DNA from: an uncultured Oscillospiraceae bacterium
Lineage (GTDB): Bacteria > Bacillota > Clostridia > Oscillospirales > Ruminococcaceae
Length of the DNA stretch: 64,000 nt
Direction: 5' to 3'
Assembly (NCBI GenBank): GCA_910589145.1
Contig: CAJUSD010000005.1
Coordinates: forward strand, 62,001 to 126,000
Under the pieces are notes generated by a model. That model saw only the letters and a program-made list of their open reading frames with translations. It made no database searches and had not been told where the DNA came from. Both the position numbers and the translations under genes were made by a program. Below are positions 42,649-50,236 of the stretch, piece after piece. The first letter of the stretch is position 1; the number at the start of each line of letters is the position of its first letter.

Positions 42649-44456
42649 AGCTGAAAGAACATGTCCATATTTTTAAAAGGGGCTTCAGGCTGTGCGTGGC
42701 GCTGGAAAAGCGGTATATGGTATATCTGATTCTGGAAAAGGTTTTGTCTTCGCTTACAGGCTATATCCCCGTTTACTTTTCCGCAAAGCTCATAGACGCG
42801 CTGTATGGGGGGCAGCCGCTGTCCGTCATTGTCCAATACGTCCTGCTGACGGTGGGGCTTGTGTTTATGGCAAAGCTGCTGGCTGCCTGGATTGGCTGTG
42901 TCAGGGAAGCCCGTGAAAACGTTGTCTACCACAATGAAGACTGGTTATTCTCCGACAAAGCCATGAAAATGGCGTATGCATCCATAGAGGACCCGGAAGT
43001 GGCCCGCCGGAAGCACAGGATCAGAAGGGAAAACCAGACCGGGTTCAATTTATACAGTATGCTGTACAATACGCAGGAGCTCATCGCCAACGGAACCAAA
43101 ATAATCGCGTCCCTTGCTTTAACCGCATCCTTTTTTGCCCTTCCTTCTCTTCCAGCATGGTATAAACTGGCTCTAGCCGGGGGCTTTATCCTCACGCTGG
43201 CTGTATCCATGCTGTCGGTTTCCAGAATTGCTGCAATCGAACAAAAATTCTGGGGTTCCTGCGTTGACCTGAATACCATGGACCGCGCCTTCTATGGGTA
43301 TATAGACAATTACAGCGCAGGCAAGGACATACGCCTGTATGCTATGAAGGATTACCTGGCGGATGAAAAAATGGGAATTGACATGACCTATTATCACGGG
43401 TTTCTCAAAACGTCGTGCGGCAGCGCCCTGTGGACGCTTCCGGCAGAGCTGCTGAAATATGCGTTCCAGTTCGGGCTGTATGGGGTTTTAATCTTTGCGG
43501 CGCTGTCCAGCGGCATTTCCGTAGGGGATATTGCCAAGTACGTGGCGTGTATTATGCTGATGATGGACGCGGCGGTTCATTTTACAGCAGCAGTCCAGAA
43601 CGCCTTTAACAACAACCACTATCTGAAACGGTATTTTGAGTATTTCGACATCCCCAACAATATGTATAAAGGCACTTTGACCGTTGAAAAGCGGGACGAC
43701 AACGAATATGACGTTGAGTTTAAAGACGTGTCCTTCAAATACCCCAACACCGATGCTTACGCCCTGCGCCATGTAAACATAAAGTTCAAAATCGGGGAAA
43801 AGCTGGCGGTGGTGGGGATGAACGGCTCCGGCAAAACCACCTTTATCAAGCTGCTCTGCCGCCTGTACGACCCCACGGAAGGGGAAATCCTTTTAAACGG
43901 GGTGAACATCCAGAAATACAACTACGACGAGTATATGTCTATTTTTTCTGTGGTATTTCAGGATTTCAAGCTGTTCCCCTTCAGGCTGGGGGAAGTGGTA
44001 GCGTCCAGCCGGGAGTTTGACGCGGAAAGAGTAAAGGAATGTTTGATAAAAGCAAACTTCAGGGAGAGGCTTTCGGCCTTCCCTGAAGGGACAGAATCCT
44101 ATTTATACAAAGGGTACGATAAATCCGGCGTGGAAATCTCCGGCGGGGAAGCCCAGAAAATCGCGTTAGCCCGCGCCTTATACAAGGATGCTCCCTTTAT
44201 TATCCTGGACGAGCCCACCGCCGCCCTGGACCCGGTCTCGGAATACGAGGTTTACAGCAATTTCAACGAAATCGCCGGTGATCGGACGGCGGTATATATC
44301 AGCCATCGTCTGGCGTCCTGCCGGTTCTGCGACAAGATAGCCGTTTTCCATGAAGGCGCGGTAATCCAGACAGGGAGACATGAGGAGCTTCTGGCGGATA
44401 CGGACGGCAAGTATTATGAACTATGGAACGTCCAGGCCCAGTACTATACTTTATAA
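42645..44456 (+). CDS. ABC half-transporter, array pair 3 subunit B (mosaic NBD)
   Basis: This 603-residue protein has a membrane domain (MKLKEHVHIFKRGFRLCVALEKRY...) clearly unlike those of the other B subunits. The ATPase from the linker GTLTVEKRDDNEYDVEF through Walker A GMNGSGKTT (about 389) to EYMSIFSVVFQDF, and again from ISGGEAQK (about 497) to the end, is nearly identical to them. Between these blocks the helical subdomain (KLFPFRLGEVVASSREFDAERVKECLIKANFRERLSAFPEG) is its own. That is the surface that meets the membrane domain, so the protein looks like a product of gene conversion limited to the catalytic core. Confidence 0.92.
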   Translation: MKLKEHVHIFKRGFRLCVALEKRYMVYLILEKVLSSLTGYIPVYFSAKLIDALYGGQPLSVIVQYVLLTVGLVFMAKLLAAWIGCVREARENVVYHNEDWLFSDKAMKMAYASIEDPEVARRKHRIRRENQTGFNLYSMLYNTQELIANGTKIIASLALTASFFALPSLPAWYKLALAGGFILTLAVSMLSVSRIAAIEQKFWGSCVDLNTMDRAFYGYIDNYSAGKDIRLYAMKDYLADEKMGIDMTYYHGFLKTSCGSALWTLPAELLKYAFQFGLYGVLIFAALSSGISVGDIAKYVACIMLMMDAAVHFTAAVQNAFNNNHYLKRYFEYFDIPNNMYKGTLTVEKRDDNEYDVEFKDVSFKYPNTDAYALRHVNIKFKIGEKLAVVGMNGSGKTTFIKLLCRLYDPTEGEILLNGVNIQKYNYDEYMSIFSVVFQDFKLFPFRLGEVVASSREFDAERVKECLIKANFRERLSAFPEGTESYLYKGYDKSGVEISGGEAQKIALARALYKDAPFIILDEPTAALDPVSEYEVYSNFNEIAGDRTAVYISHRLASCRFCDKIAVFHEGAVIQTGRHEELLADTDGKYYELWNVQAQYYTL

Positions 44457-44507
44457 CCTTTAGAGAGTAAGCAGGGAAATTAATTTTGGAGGTTTTGAGG
44501 CTGATGT

Positions 44508-44536
44508 TGAAAAACACCCCACCGGGGTGTTTTTCA
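44508..44536 (+). terminator. Rho-independent terminator of the ABC array
   Basis: A perfect stem GAAAAACACCCC (44509-44520) / GGGGTGTTTTTC (44524-44535) with a 3-base loop lies 50 bp after the last ABC gene. Confidence 0.8.
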
Positions 44537-44620
44537 GGGTAGGTGGAGAAAATGGCGGGCTTCTTCTTTCTCTTTCTATCGCAAAAAGAAAGAAGAAAAG
44601 AAAAATGCTCTTGCCAAAAG

Positions 44621-44732
44621 GGATTTTGCGCCTGCGGGCGCGACCAGGGCTGTCTGCCCTGGACCCGACCAAGGAACCTTTTAGGAGTGCAGCTCCGCTG
44701 CACAGCCCTGGACCTTCAAATCTTTTTAATAT
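44621..44732 (+). repeat. GC-rich hairpin repeat, copy D (composite)
   Basis: This copy starts with GCGCCTGCGGGCGCGAC, then a perfect CCAGGGC-TGTCT-GCCCTGG hairpin with the family GGACCC, then a second unit. The second unit contains CCTTTTAGG, a GTGCAG-CTCC-GCTGCAC hairpin and the tail CCCTGGACCTTCAAATCTTTTTAA. It looks like one repeat inserted in or duplicated within another. The rest of the gap 44457-44840 contains no gene. Confidence 0.7.
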
Positions 44733-44770
44733 GCCTTTTAGGTTGTGTCTGAGTTTGTATTTTTCACCAA

Positions 44771-44811
44771 GAACGGTCTGCCGCATTTCACTGTGGCAGA
44801 CCGTTCTTTTT
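44771..44811 (+). terminator. Strong hairpin between convergent genes
   Basis: The stem GAACGGTCTGCC (44771-44782) / GGCAGACCGTTC (44795-44806) is perfect over 12 bp and is followed by TTTTTC. It lies just downstream of the SpoIIQ-like gene, which reads toward it, and can act at least on rightward transcripts. Confidence 0.7.
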
Positions 44812-44840
44812 CTGCTTCAAGACGGAAAAAACCGTCAATT

Positions 44841-45701
44841 TCATTGGATTACCTTTCCCATTGCAGAGATAGGATCCACCCAATTCCCGTCCTGTTTTAA
44901 TCCAAAATGAATATGGTCTTCCAAAGAGATTTCCGAAAGGATAGATCCAACTACACCGATTGTATCTTCAATACGGACAGAATCCCCCTGCTTCACTGCA
45001 ACAGCGGGATCAAGCCCGCTGGTGACAGACGTCAAACCACCTGCATGGGTAATCTCTACTACGGTTCCCCACATTGGATCATGGTAAACCTGAGAAACAA
45101 CCCCATCAGCCACAGCGCGTACTGGAGAACCTTTTTCGGCACGGATATCTACGCCGTCATGAGTACGCCATTCACCAAGAGTGACATTGCGTACCAGTTC
45201 GCCCTGAGAGTACACTCCAAATACTTCTCCATCAATGGGCATGGTGAAAGCCAACGGTTCCTGTGTAGCAAAAAGGGCCTCGTCAACAGCAATATCCTCG
45301 ACAGGGGCGTTTACATCCTGCGTATCGGGATTTTCCTCGTTGACTACCGCTGATGAAACAGGTTCATCTGTAACCGTTTCGGCAGCGGGTTTACTGCTGG
45401 CAGTATTGCTGATGCTGGAAGAAGCCTTGGAGCTAGCCAAAGAAGGGCCTGCTAAAGAGCTTTTGGAAGCAGTCGAAGAGCTGGAGGAAGAACCTCCAGG
45501 CTGTGAACTGCTGCTGGAAGAACGAGAAACCTGAGAACTGCTGAGTTGGGAGCTGCTTTCTTCTAAAATAGCGTTTTGAGTGGAGTCAATCGCAACCCAG
45601 GCAGCTGTTGCCGTTCCGATGAGGCAAACAGCCAACGCCACATAAAAACCCTTTCCAGAGAGAAAGCGGGAAAATTTGCTGTCGTGATTCTGGTTATCCA
45701 T
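44841..45701 (-). CDS. SpoIIQ-like M23 (LytM) domain protein
   Basis: This 286-residue membrane-anchored protein has one N-terminal helix (about 17-38, GFYVALAVCLIGTATAAWVAI), a Ser-rich low-complexity linker of about 65 residues, and a C-terminal M23 domain. The zinc ligands look partly kept (RTHDGVDI and DHIHFGLK). The usual YAHL motif is replaced by TSGLD (VEITHAGGLTSVTSGLD), as in SpoIIQ-type proteins, which span the forespore membrane and bind SpoIIIAH during engulfment. Whether it still cuts peptidoglycan is unclear. It suggests the organism forms spores. It is monocistronic. Confidence 0.7.
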   Translation of the reverse strand: MDNQNHDSKFSRFLSGKGFYVALAVCLIGTATAAWVAIDSTQNAILEESSSQLSSSQVSRSSSSSSQPGGSSSSSSTASKSSLAGPSLASSKASSSISNTASSKPAAETVTDEPVSSAVVNEENPDTQDVNAPVEDIAVDEALFATQEPLAFTMPIDGEVFGVYSQGELVRNVTLGEWRTHDGVDIRAEKGSPVRAVADGVVSQVYHDPMWGTVVEITHAGGLTSVTSGLDPAVAVKQGDSVRIEDTIGVVGSILSEISLEDHIHFGLKQDGNWVDPISAMGKVIQ

Positions 45702-45843
45702 ACTTTGATTACACCTCCAATTCTATTCTGCTACCGGAGGTATTGGATTATACCAGAAAGGAGGAAAGAAAACTGGGATTCTTTGATTTTTTTAGACGAT
45801 ACAGGAAAAACAGCCTATATTGTGCCGAAGCCCCTCAAAAAGT

Positions 45844-46009
45844 TTAGAGTCTATTCCAGAATGAGACGCACCCAGACTGCGCAGTCAGATTTTTTGCCGA
45901 ACAAGGCGGTTTTCCGCAGGCGGGCTGCCGCCCAGCAGGGGAAATCAACGCGGTTGGGCGGAAAATATGCAGGCTGGATGGGCGCGGATCATTTTGGGAT
46001 AGGCTCTTA
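45844..46009. mobile_element. MITE-like element 2
   Basis: This 160-bp element (45847-46006) has inverted ends GAGTCTATTCCAGAATGA (left) and GAGCCTATCCCAAAATGA (right arm read inward). It is flanked by TTA on both sides (45844-45846 and 46007-46009). Internal blocks match element 1 at 20363-20512, such as GCGT(C/T)GATTTC and CTTGT...AAAAATC read in the same orientation. The right TTA is also the TAA stop codon of the nitrilase-like gene on the minus strand. The remaining gap (45702-45843) is featureless apart from the upstream region of the SpoIIQ-like gene. Confidence 0.7.
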
Positions 46010-47077
46010 GTCTATGGAGGAAGGGAAGGGAACTACATTTTGGTTGAAAATCTCCCCGTATTGAGCGGATAGCGTATCGTTTGACTGAGAGTTGTAGGAG
46101 TCGAGGGAGTCCTGCAAACGCTGAAAATCCAATCTTGCCGAAATAACATGGCCTTTGCCGTCTTCCGGGGCTTCCGCAATAATGCCATGCTCCCCCTTGC
46201 AGCTGAGATAGGGCCCGTAAATTCCAGCATGGTCATTGAGCTTTTCTCCTGTGACAAATCTGCCAACCATTGCTGAACGGACACAGTATAGGCTGCACTC
46301 ATACGCCCTGGCGGCAATGGTTCCCATGGAGCGGAATTTGTCAGGGCTCCCCCTGTAGGCAGCAGAAAAGGCAATTAAATCTGCACCAGACAGGGAGGCG
46401 ATTTTAAAGGGTTCATAGTATTCGTCGTCCTGCCCAATTAACATGGACATGTTTCCAATAGGAGTTTCTATCACATGGATTGACTCCCCGCCCAGCATTC
46501 CCATATCCAGTTCGTCACCCGAGGGAAACAGCTTGTCCTGCCAAGCTGTTTCTTCTCCAGACGGGTTATAAAGAAATGCACGGTTGCGCAGGGAACTATC
46601 CTCATAAACATAAGTGCTCCCAGCAGCAATATAGATACGATGAGCCTTGGCAAGTTCTGAAAACAGAGTGCTGTAAACCTCATAAAAGTAATCAATCAGC
46701 GCATCAGAAACAATTTCCATCGCTTCGGCTTTTTCTTCTTCTACAGCACCTTTCAGCCGGCTGCGTATTTTGGAATACAGAGGAACCAATGACAGGCTGG
46801 CGAACCCCATTCCTTCAGGAAAAACAACTAGCTGTGATCCTGACTTGACGGCTTCTTCTATATATTCGTTTACATCAAAAATATAATCTTTAAGGCTTCC
46901 ATAGTTTTTTAGTTCGTATTGGACAGCGGAAACCCTGACGGCGCGGCGGTCGGTAAAGCCCATATTAGAGGAAGGCTGGATTCCCAGTGCTTCCACCGCT
47001 TTTGTTATTTTTTTCTGCGTTACTTTCACAGAAGCCAAAAACGCAGACATTTGAAGCGATAAGTCCATTTCGGCCAT
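46007..47077 (-). CDS. Nitrilase-fold protein lacking the catalytic Cys (B)
   Basis: This 356-residue member of the carbon-nitrogen hydrolase superfamily keeps the catalytic Glu (VVFPEG, Glu88) and Lys (WQDKLFPSGDE, Lys182). The segment that should read IC-x-D is LIGQDD (Gly215, Asp217), so the nucleophilic cysteine is missing. Later structural parts (SLSGADLIAFSAAYRG; RAYECSLYCVRSAMVG) are well kept, which argues against simple decay. An N-terminal extension of about 45 residues is unusual. It starts 4 bp after the end of a second nitrilase-like gene. A binding, regulatory or scaffold role is more likely than amide hydrolysis. Its stop codon coincides with the target duplication of a MITE-like element. 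Confidence 0.8.
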   Translation of the reverse strand: MAEMDLSLQMSAFLASVKVTQKKITKAVEALGIQPSSNMGFTDRRAVRVSAVQYELKNYGSLKDYIFDVNEYIEEAVKSGSQLVVFPEGMGFASLSLVPLYSKIRSRLKGAVEEEKAEAMEIVSDALIDYFYEVYSTLFSELAKAHRIYIAAGSTYVYEDSSLRNRAFLYNPSGEETAWQDKLFPSGDELDMGMLGGESIHVIETPIGNMSMLIGQDDEYYEPFKIASLSGADLIAFSAAYRGSPDKFRSMGTIAARAYECSLYCVRSAMVGRFVTGEKLNDHAGIYGPYLSCKGEHGIIAEAPEDGKGHVISARLDFQRLQDSLDSYNSQSNDTLSAQYGEIFNQNVVPFPSSID

Positions 47078-47081
47078 CCCC

Positions 47082-47780
47082 TTACTTTTCCAAGATATTA
47101 CGATAACGGTGCAAACAGTTGCTCCCTAATAAAGCGTCCATTAAGGCACGCCGGGAAATGCCGGCATCCTCCCAGTCAAATTCAACCGTTTGATCTTTCC
47201 CGGTTGGATATGCTAAAAAACCGCTTCCATCCGAGGTCAGTTCAGGTGGGCAGATTAATGCAGAGGAATATGTGGTTGTGTGTATAATATAGATTCGATT
47301 GGCTGCTGCTGCGCTTCTTGCTCCAAAAAAAATACGATCTTCATTAAAATCCACCATTGGAAACATTTGGCTTGATATTATAAAATCACATTCGTTAAAT
47401 ATCGCTAAACGTAATACCTCAGGATGATAAATGTCTACATCTGCTGCTAAAAATATTTTACCCAATGGAGTGGAAATAATTTCTATATCGTCATAAGGCT
47501 CTATTTCATCTATCCATCTGAGATTAATATGCGTTGCCCTCTGTACTCCTAAAAGTTCTCCCTTGGGGCTGAATAATGCCATACATAAATTCTTTTCTTC
47601 CTGATACAGGCAGGTTGCCAGATATACCTTGAATTTTTGTGCATACTTTTTACAGGATGCTAAAAATAACTCTGTCAGCTCAGGCGGTACTACTGATTCG
47701 CCATTCTTAAATACAACTAGATTGTAGTCCTGCCCTTTGAACGGTGTAAAAGGAGCTGTCAAAAATGCCCTTACTTTCAT
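47082..47780 (-). CDS. Nitrilase-fold protein lacking all three catalytic residues (A)
   Basis: This 232-residue nitrilase-fold protein is recognised from TPLGKIFLAADVDIYHPEVLRLAIFNECDFIISSQ and ARSAAAANRIYIIHTTTY. The position of the catalytic Cys is Ala112 (LAADVD). The Glu segment reads VVFKNGE and the Lys segment GVQRATHINLRW, so none of the Glu-Lys-Cys triad is recognisable. The frame is intact and the gene has a GGAAAG ribosome site. With the gene 4 bp downstream it probably makes a heteromeric pseudoenzyme. No substrate or partner gene is evident nearby. Confidence 0.75.
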   Translation of the reverse strand: MKVRAFLTAPFTPFKGQDYNLVVFKNGESVVPPELTELFLASCKKYAQKFKVYLATCLYQEEKNLCMALFSPKGELLGVQRATHINLRWIDEIEPYDDIEIISTPLGKIFLAADVDIYHPEVLRLAIFNECDFIISSQMFPMVDFNEDRIFFGARSAAAANRIYIIHTTTYSSALICPPELTSDGSGFLAYPTGKDQTVEFDWEDAGISRRALMDALLGSNCLHRYRNILEK

Positions 47781-47919
47781 GGCGTCACTTCTTTCCTTTT
47801 CTATCGGTCGGCAATTTTTTATAGCCGCTATGAGTCTATGCGGTTATTATATCGCAAAATAGAACACAATACAAACATTCTTTTATAAAAAGACCGTGTT
47901 GTGTCAATTTCTTTTTCAT

Positions 47920-48218
47920 TTCTCCACATTTTCCCCAAGATTCCAACAAAAATACAATTAGTAGAAGAATATAGGATTATCAACAAATTCAACAGACTTT
48001 TCAACTGAATAAAATTTCTTTTCACCGATTAAGTTGAATATAATCAATTATTTTAACCGTCGAATTTAAGCGCTGAATGTTGAAATTTTGTTTTTTAGAA
48101 ATTATTATACAAATAGTAAATATCTTTTGGCAGAAGTTTCAAACAATATCAACTGTTTTTTCAACATATTTATAGGGAAATTCAGCTGATTTCAAGCAGA
48201 AAGAACTAGTTTTCCACA
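47920..48218 (+). other. AT-rich gap with DnaA-box-like sites
   Basis: The gap 47781-48436 holds no supported gene and is markedly AT-rich. Three 9-mers on the plus strand differ from TTATCCACA by one base: TTCTCCACA (47920-47928), TTATCAACA (47977-47985) and TTTTCCACA (48210-48218). A two-mismatch site, TTTTCAACA, is at 48158-48166. This could be a DnaA-binding cluster or chance in AT-rich DNA. The usual oriC neighbours (dnaA, dnaN, rpmH) are absent. Confidence 0.3.
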
Positions 48219-48261
48219 ATAGAATGGTTTTCTTTAATAAAACAGGTCAAACTGTCAAATT

Positions 48262-48296
48262 TATAAAAAGAGCGGCTCGCTGTTAGGCGAACCGCT
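48262..48296 (-). terminator. Terminator downstream of tadA
   Basis: The stem AGCGGCTCGC (48271-48280) / GCGAACCGCT (48287-48296, one mismatch) is followed on the minus strand by TCTTTTTATAAATTT. It also has an A-rich flank on the other side. Confidence 0.7.
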
Positions 48297-48436
48297 AAAA
48301 ATAAAAAAGAGAAAATGAAAAAATGGTTAAAAAGAAGGGGATTGACTGAAAACATTACTGTCTTCGAAAAGTATTATAGCATATTTTTCAGGGAAAATTG
48401 TTAATTAAATATGAATAAAAAAAGATTGTTCTCTTT

Positions 48437-48898
48437 TCACATTCTCAATTTTTGGAAAAAATCTTCCAAAAGGGATAAACAGTCATTTTCTAATATATTG
48501 GTGGTAATTGTTGGATGATGGTTAAAATCCAATGCGTATAAATTTATCAATGAACCGCAGCAGCCCCCCTTTGGATCAGATGCACCATAAATTAAGCGCT
48601 GAATCCTGGCGTTTAATATGGCTCCTGCACACATGGGGCAGGGCTCTAAAGTTACATAAAGAGAGCAGCCGGTCAGCCGCCAGTTATTTATAGTATGACA
48701 TGCATCTTCAATAGCAATGATTTCTGCATGGGCAAGAGGGGAATGCAACATCTCCACTTGGTTATAGCCGCGTCCTATAATACAGCCGTCCTTGACTACA
48801 ATGGCACCAACAGGGACCTCACCAAAAGCGGAGGCAGTTTTTGCCAGTTCCAGGGCATCACGCATAAAAGTTTCATCTTCAAGAGTGCGGAAAAACAA
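48437..48898 (-). CDS. tadA: tRNA(Arg) adenosine-34 deaminase
   Basis: This 153-residue zinc deaminase converts A34 to inosine in the tRNA anticodon wobble position. The zinc and catalytic motifs are present: SPLAHAEIIAIEDAC (HAE) and TLEPCPMCAGAILNARI (PCxxC). The downstream GASDPKGGCCGSLINL segment is typical of TadA rather than of cytidine or guanine deaminases. In many Firmicutes tadA lies beside the SRP RNA and dnaX, but neither is seen here. Confidence 0.93.
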   Translation of the reverse strand: MFFRTLEDETFMRDALELAKTASAFGEVPVGAIVVKDGCIIGRGYNQVEMLHSPLAHAEIIAIEDACHTINNWRLTGCSLYVTLEPCPMCAGAILNARIQRLIYGASDPKGGCCGSLINLYALDFNHHPTITTNILENDCLSLLEDFFQKLRM

Positions 48899-48935
48899 AA
48901 TTGTACCTCCAATATTGTATGCTCTCCCTGCCAGG

Positions 48936-50006
48936 TTAGTATAAAAGGCTGATATTTAACACAGCCATAATACCATAAATAATACAGACTGCAAGGATTG
49001 CACCGCTAAAAAAGAATGTCTTCAGTTTGGCTGGTTCACTTAAGAAAGTTTGGGAGGGTTTGATATGAAACATATCACGGCGGGTACAAGTAAGATAAAT
49101 CAGTGACCCAAGCCCTAGCACAAGGTAAGTAATCGTTACCAAGGAATCTACTAAAAGCATTGATTCATAAGGGATAACAGAATAAAGCTCATTCAGAAAA
49201 ATACTCATGCCATTATAGCAGAAATGAACAATAATCCCTGTCCAAAGCGATCCCGTACGTACAACGAAATAACTGATACAAAGGCCGACAATCAAAGCAA
49301 CCGGGAAAACAATAATATTGCCATGAGCAGCGGCAAACAGAATAGAAGAAATCAGGATGGCAAAACCATCTCCAAACCGCCGAAGGGAATGAAGAATAAC
49401 ACCGCGGAAAACAAATTCTTCCAAAAAAGCAGGAAGCAGAACCGAATTAATAATATAAAGGATAGTGGTAGTATGTTCAGCAGGCATAGCTTCCACATTT
49501 CCAGGGGCGTAAAGCCCAATATTGGAAAGGATTGTCTGGATGATTGAACTGCTGGCAGAAGCGACTGTAGAAGCCCCCAGACAAATAAACGCAGCGGGAA
49601 AAACAATGGAAAGTTCCGGCATTTTCAGAGGGAGCGCACGTTTTAAGGGGATATGGATGCTGGCGGCATAAATAGCAAAGGGGATTCCCATGGCCAGAGT
49701 GGTAGAAAATAATGCAATACTTTGATACAAGAAATCCGGCATAAAAGCGCCGCTGTTAAAATAACGGAACTGAGGGAAATAAACCGTAATCAATGAAGCC
49801 ATCAAACCTGGCAGCGTTGAAGCCAAGACAAGATAACCAATAAAAGCAATCCCAATGGAATTGGCACAATGGCGCAGGGCATGACGTTCACGGATTGCAA
49901 CAGGAAGGGGTGTAAACCCCAAACCGTGAACATACGTATATTCCTGGGGATTATATCGGGTCTGGGAATTTTCATTAGGGATAGGAGATTGATTATTGTT
50001 ATACAT
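48936..50006 (-). CDS. CPBP-family intramembrane metalloprotease
   Basis: This 356-residue protein has about eight membrane segments. The CPBP (CAAX protease and bacteriocin-processing) motifs are visible: LEEFVFRGVILHSL (EExxxR) and SILFAAAHGNIIVFP (with the metal-binding His), followed by LIVGLCISYFVVRTGSLWTGIIVHFCYNGM with a second His/Asn motif. The N-terminal 45 residues are polar and Asn/Pro-rich. Such proteases act on prenylated or other membrane proteins, in bacteriocin immunity or stress signalling. The client is unknown. It lies divergent from proB. Confidence 0.88.
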   Translation of the reverse strand: MYNNNQSPIPNENSQTRYNPQEYTYVHGLGFTPLPVAIRERHALRHCANSIGIAFIGYLVLASTLPGLMASLITVYFPQFRYFNSGAFMPDFLYQSIALFSTTLAMGIPFAIYAASIHIPLKRALPLKMPELSIVFPAAFICLGASTVASASSSIIQTILSNIGLYAPGNVEAMPAEHTTTILYIINSVLLPAFLEEFVFRGVILHSLRRFGDGFAILISSILFAAAHGNIIVFPVALIVGLCISYFVVRTGSLWTGIIVHFCYNGMSIFLNELYSVIPYESMLLVDSLVTITYLVLGLGSLIYLTCTRRDMFHIKPSQTFLSEPAKLKTFFFSGAILAVCIIYGIMAVLNISLLY

Positions 50007-50158
50007 AAGGCATCACCTTTAAGCAGCAGCGGGAGTACAGATTTCCCCCGCCTGTAGTTTGACAACTGCTCAAGAACTCCTTTGCAGTTTAATGTTAAAA
50101 TTATAGCATACAACTTTCATAAAGAATACGGAAGTTTTGTAAACATTTCAAGCGAAGG

Positions 50159-50187
50159 TTGAGTATTAGGGGGTTGTCTGCTATAAT
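50159..50187 (+). promoter_or_regulatory. Promoter of proBA
   Basis: TTGAGT (50159-50164) and a perfect TATAAT (50182-50187) with 17-bp spacing lie 50 bp upstream of proB. GGGGAGG is the ribosome site. Confidence 0.75.
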
Positions 50188-50236
50188 TACCTCAACGCCA
50201 TAATATTCAAAACGATTCGGGGAGGACGTATTAAGC

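Noticed and set aside
35232..44456. Peptidase (C39) domain or lantibiotic-type leader processing in the ABC array
   Set aside because: All six proteins begin directly with short polar residues and membrane helices; no N-terminal peptidase domain is present.
45576..46010. 144-codon plus-strand frame over the MITE-like element
   Set aside because: It is made of the antisense start of the SpoIIQ-like gene plus the repeat element, without a ribosome site or domain.
48240..48436. Possible SRP RNA or dnaX start next to tadA
   Set aside because: The conserved SRP Alu/S-domain sequences and any dnaX-like frame are absent; only a terminator hairpin is present.
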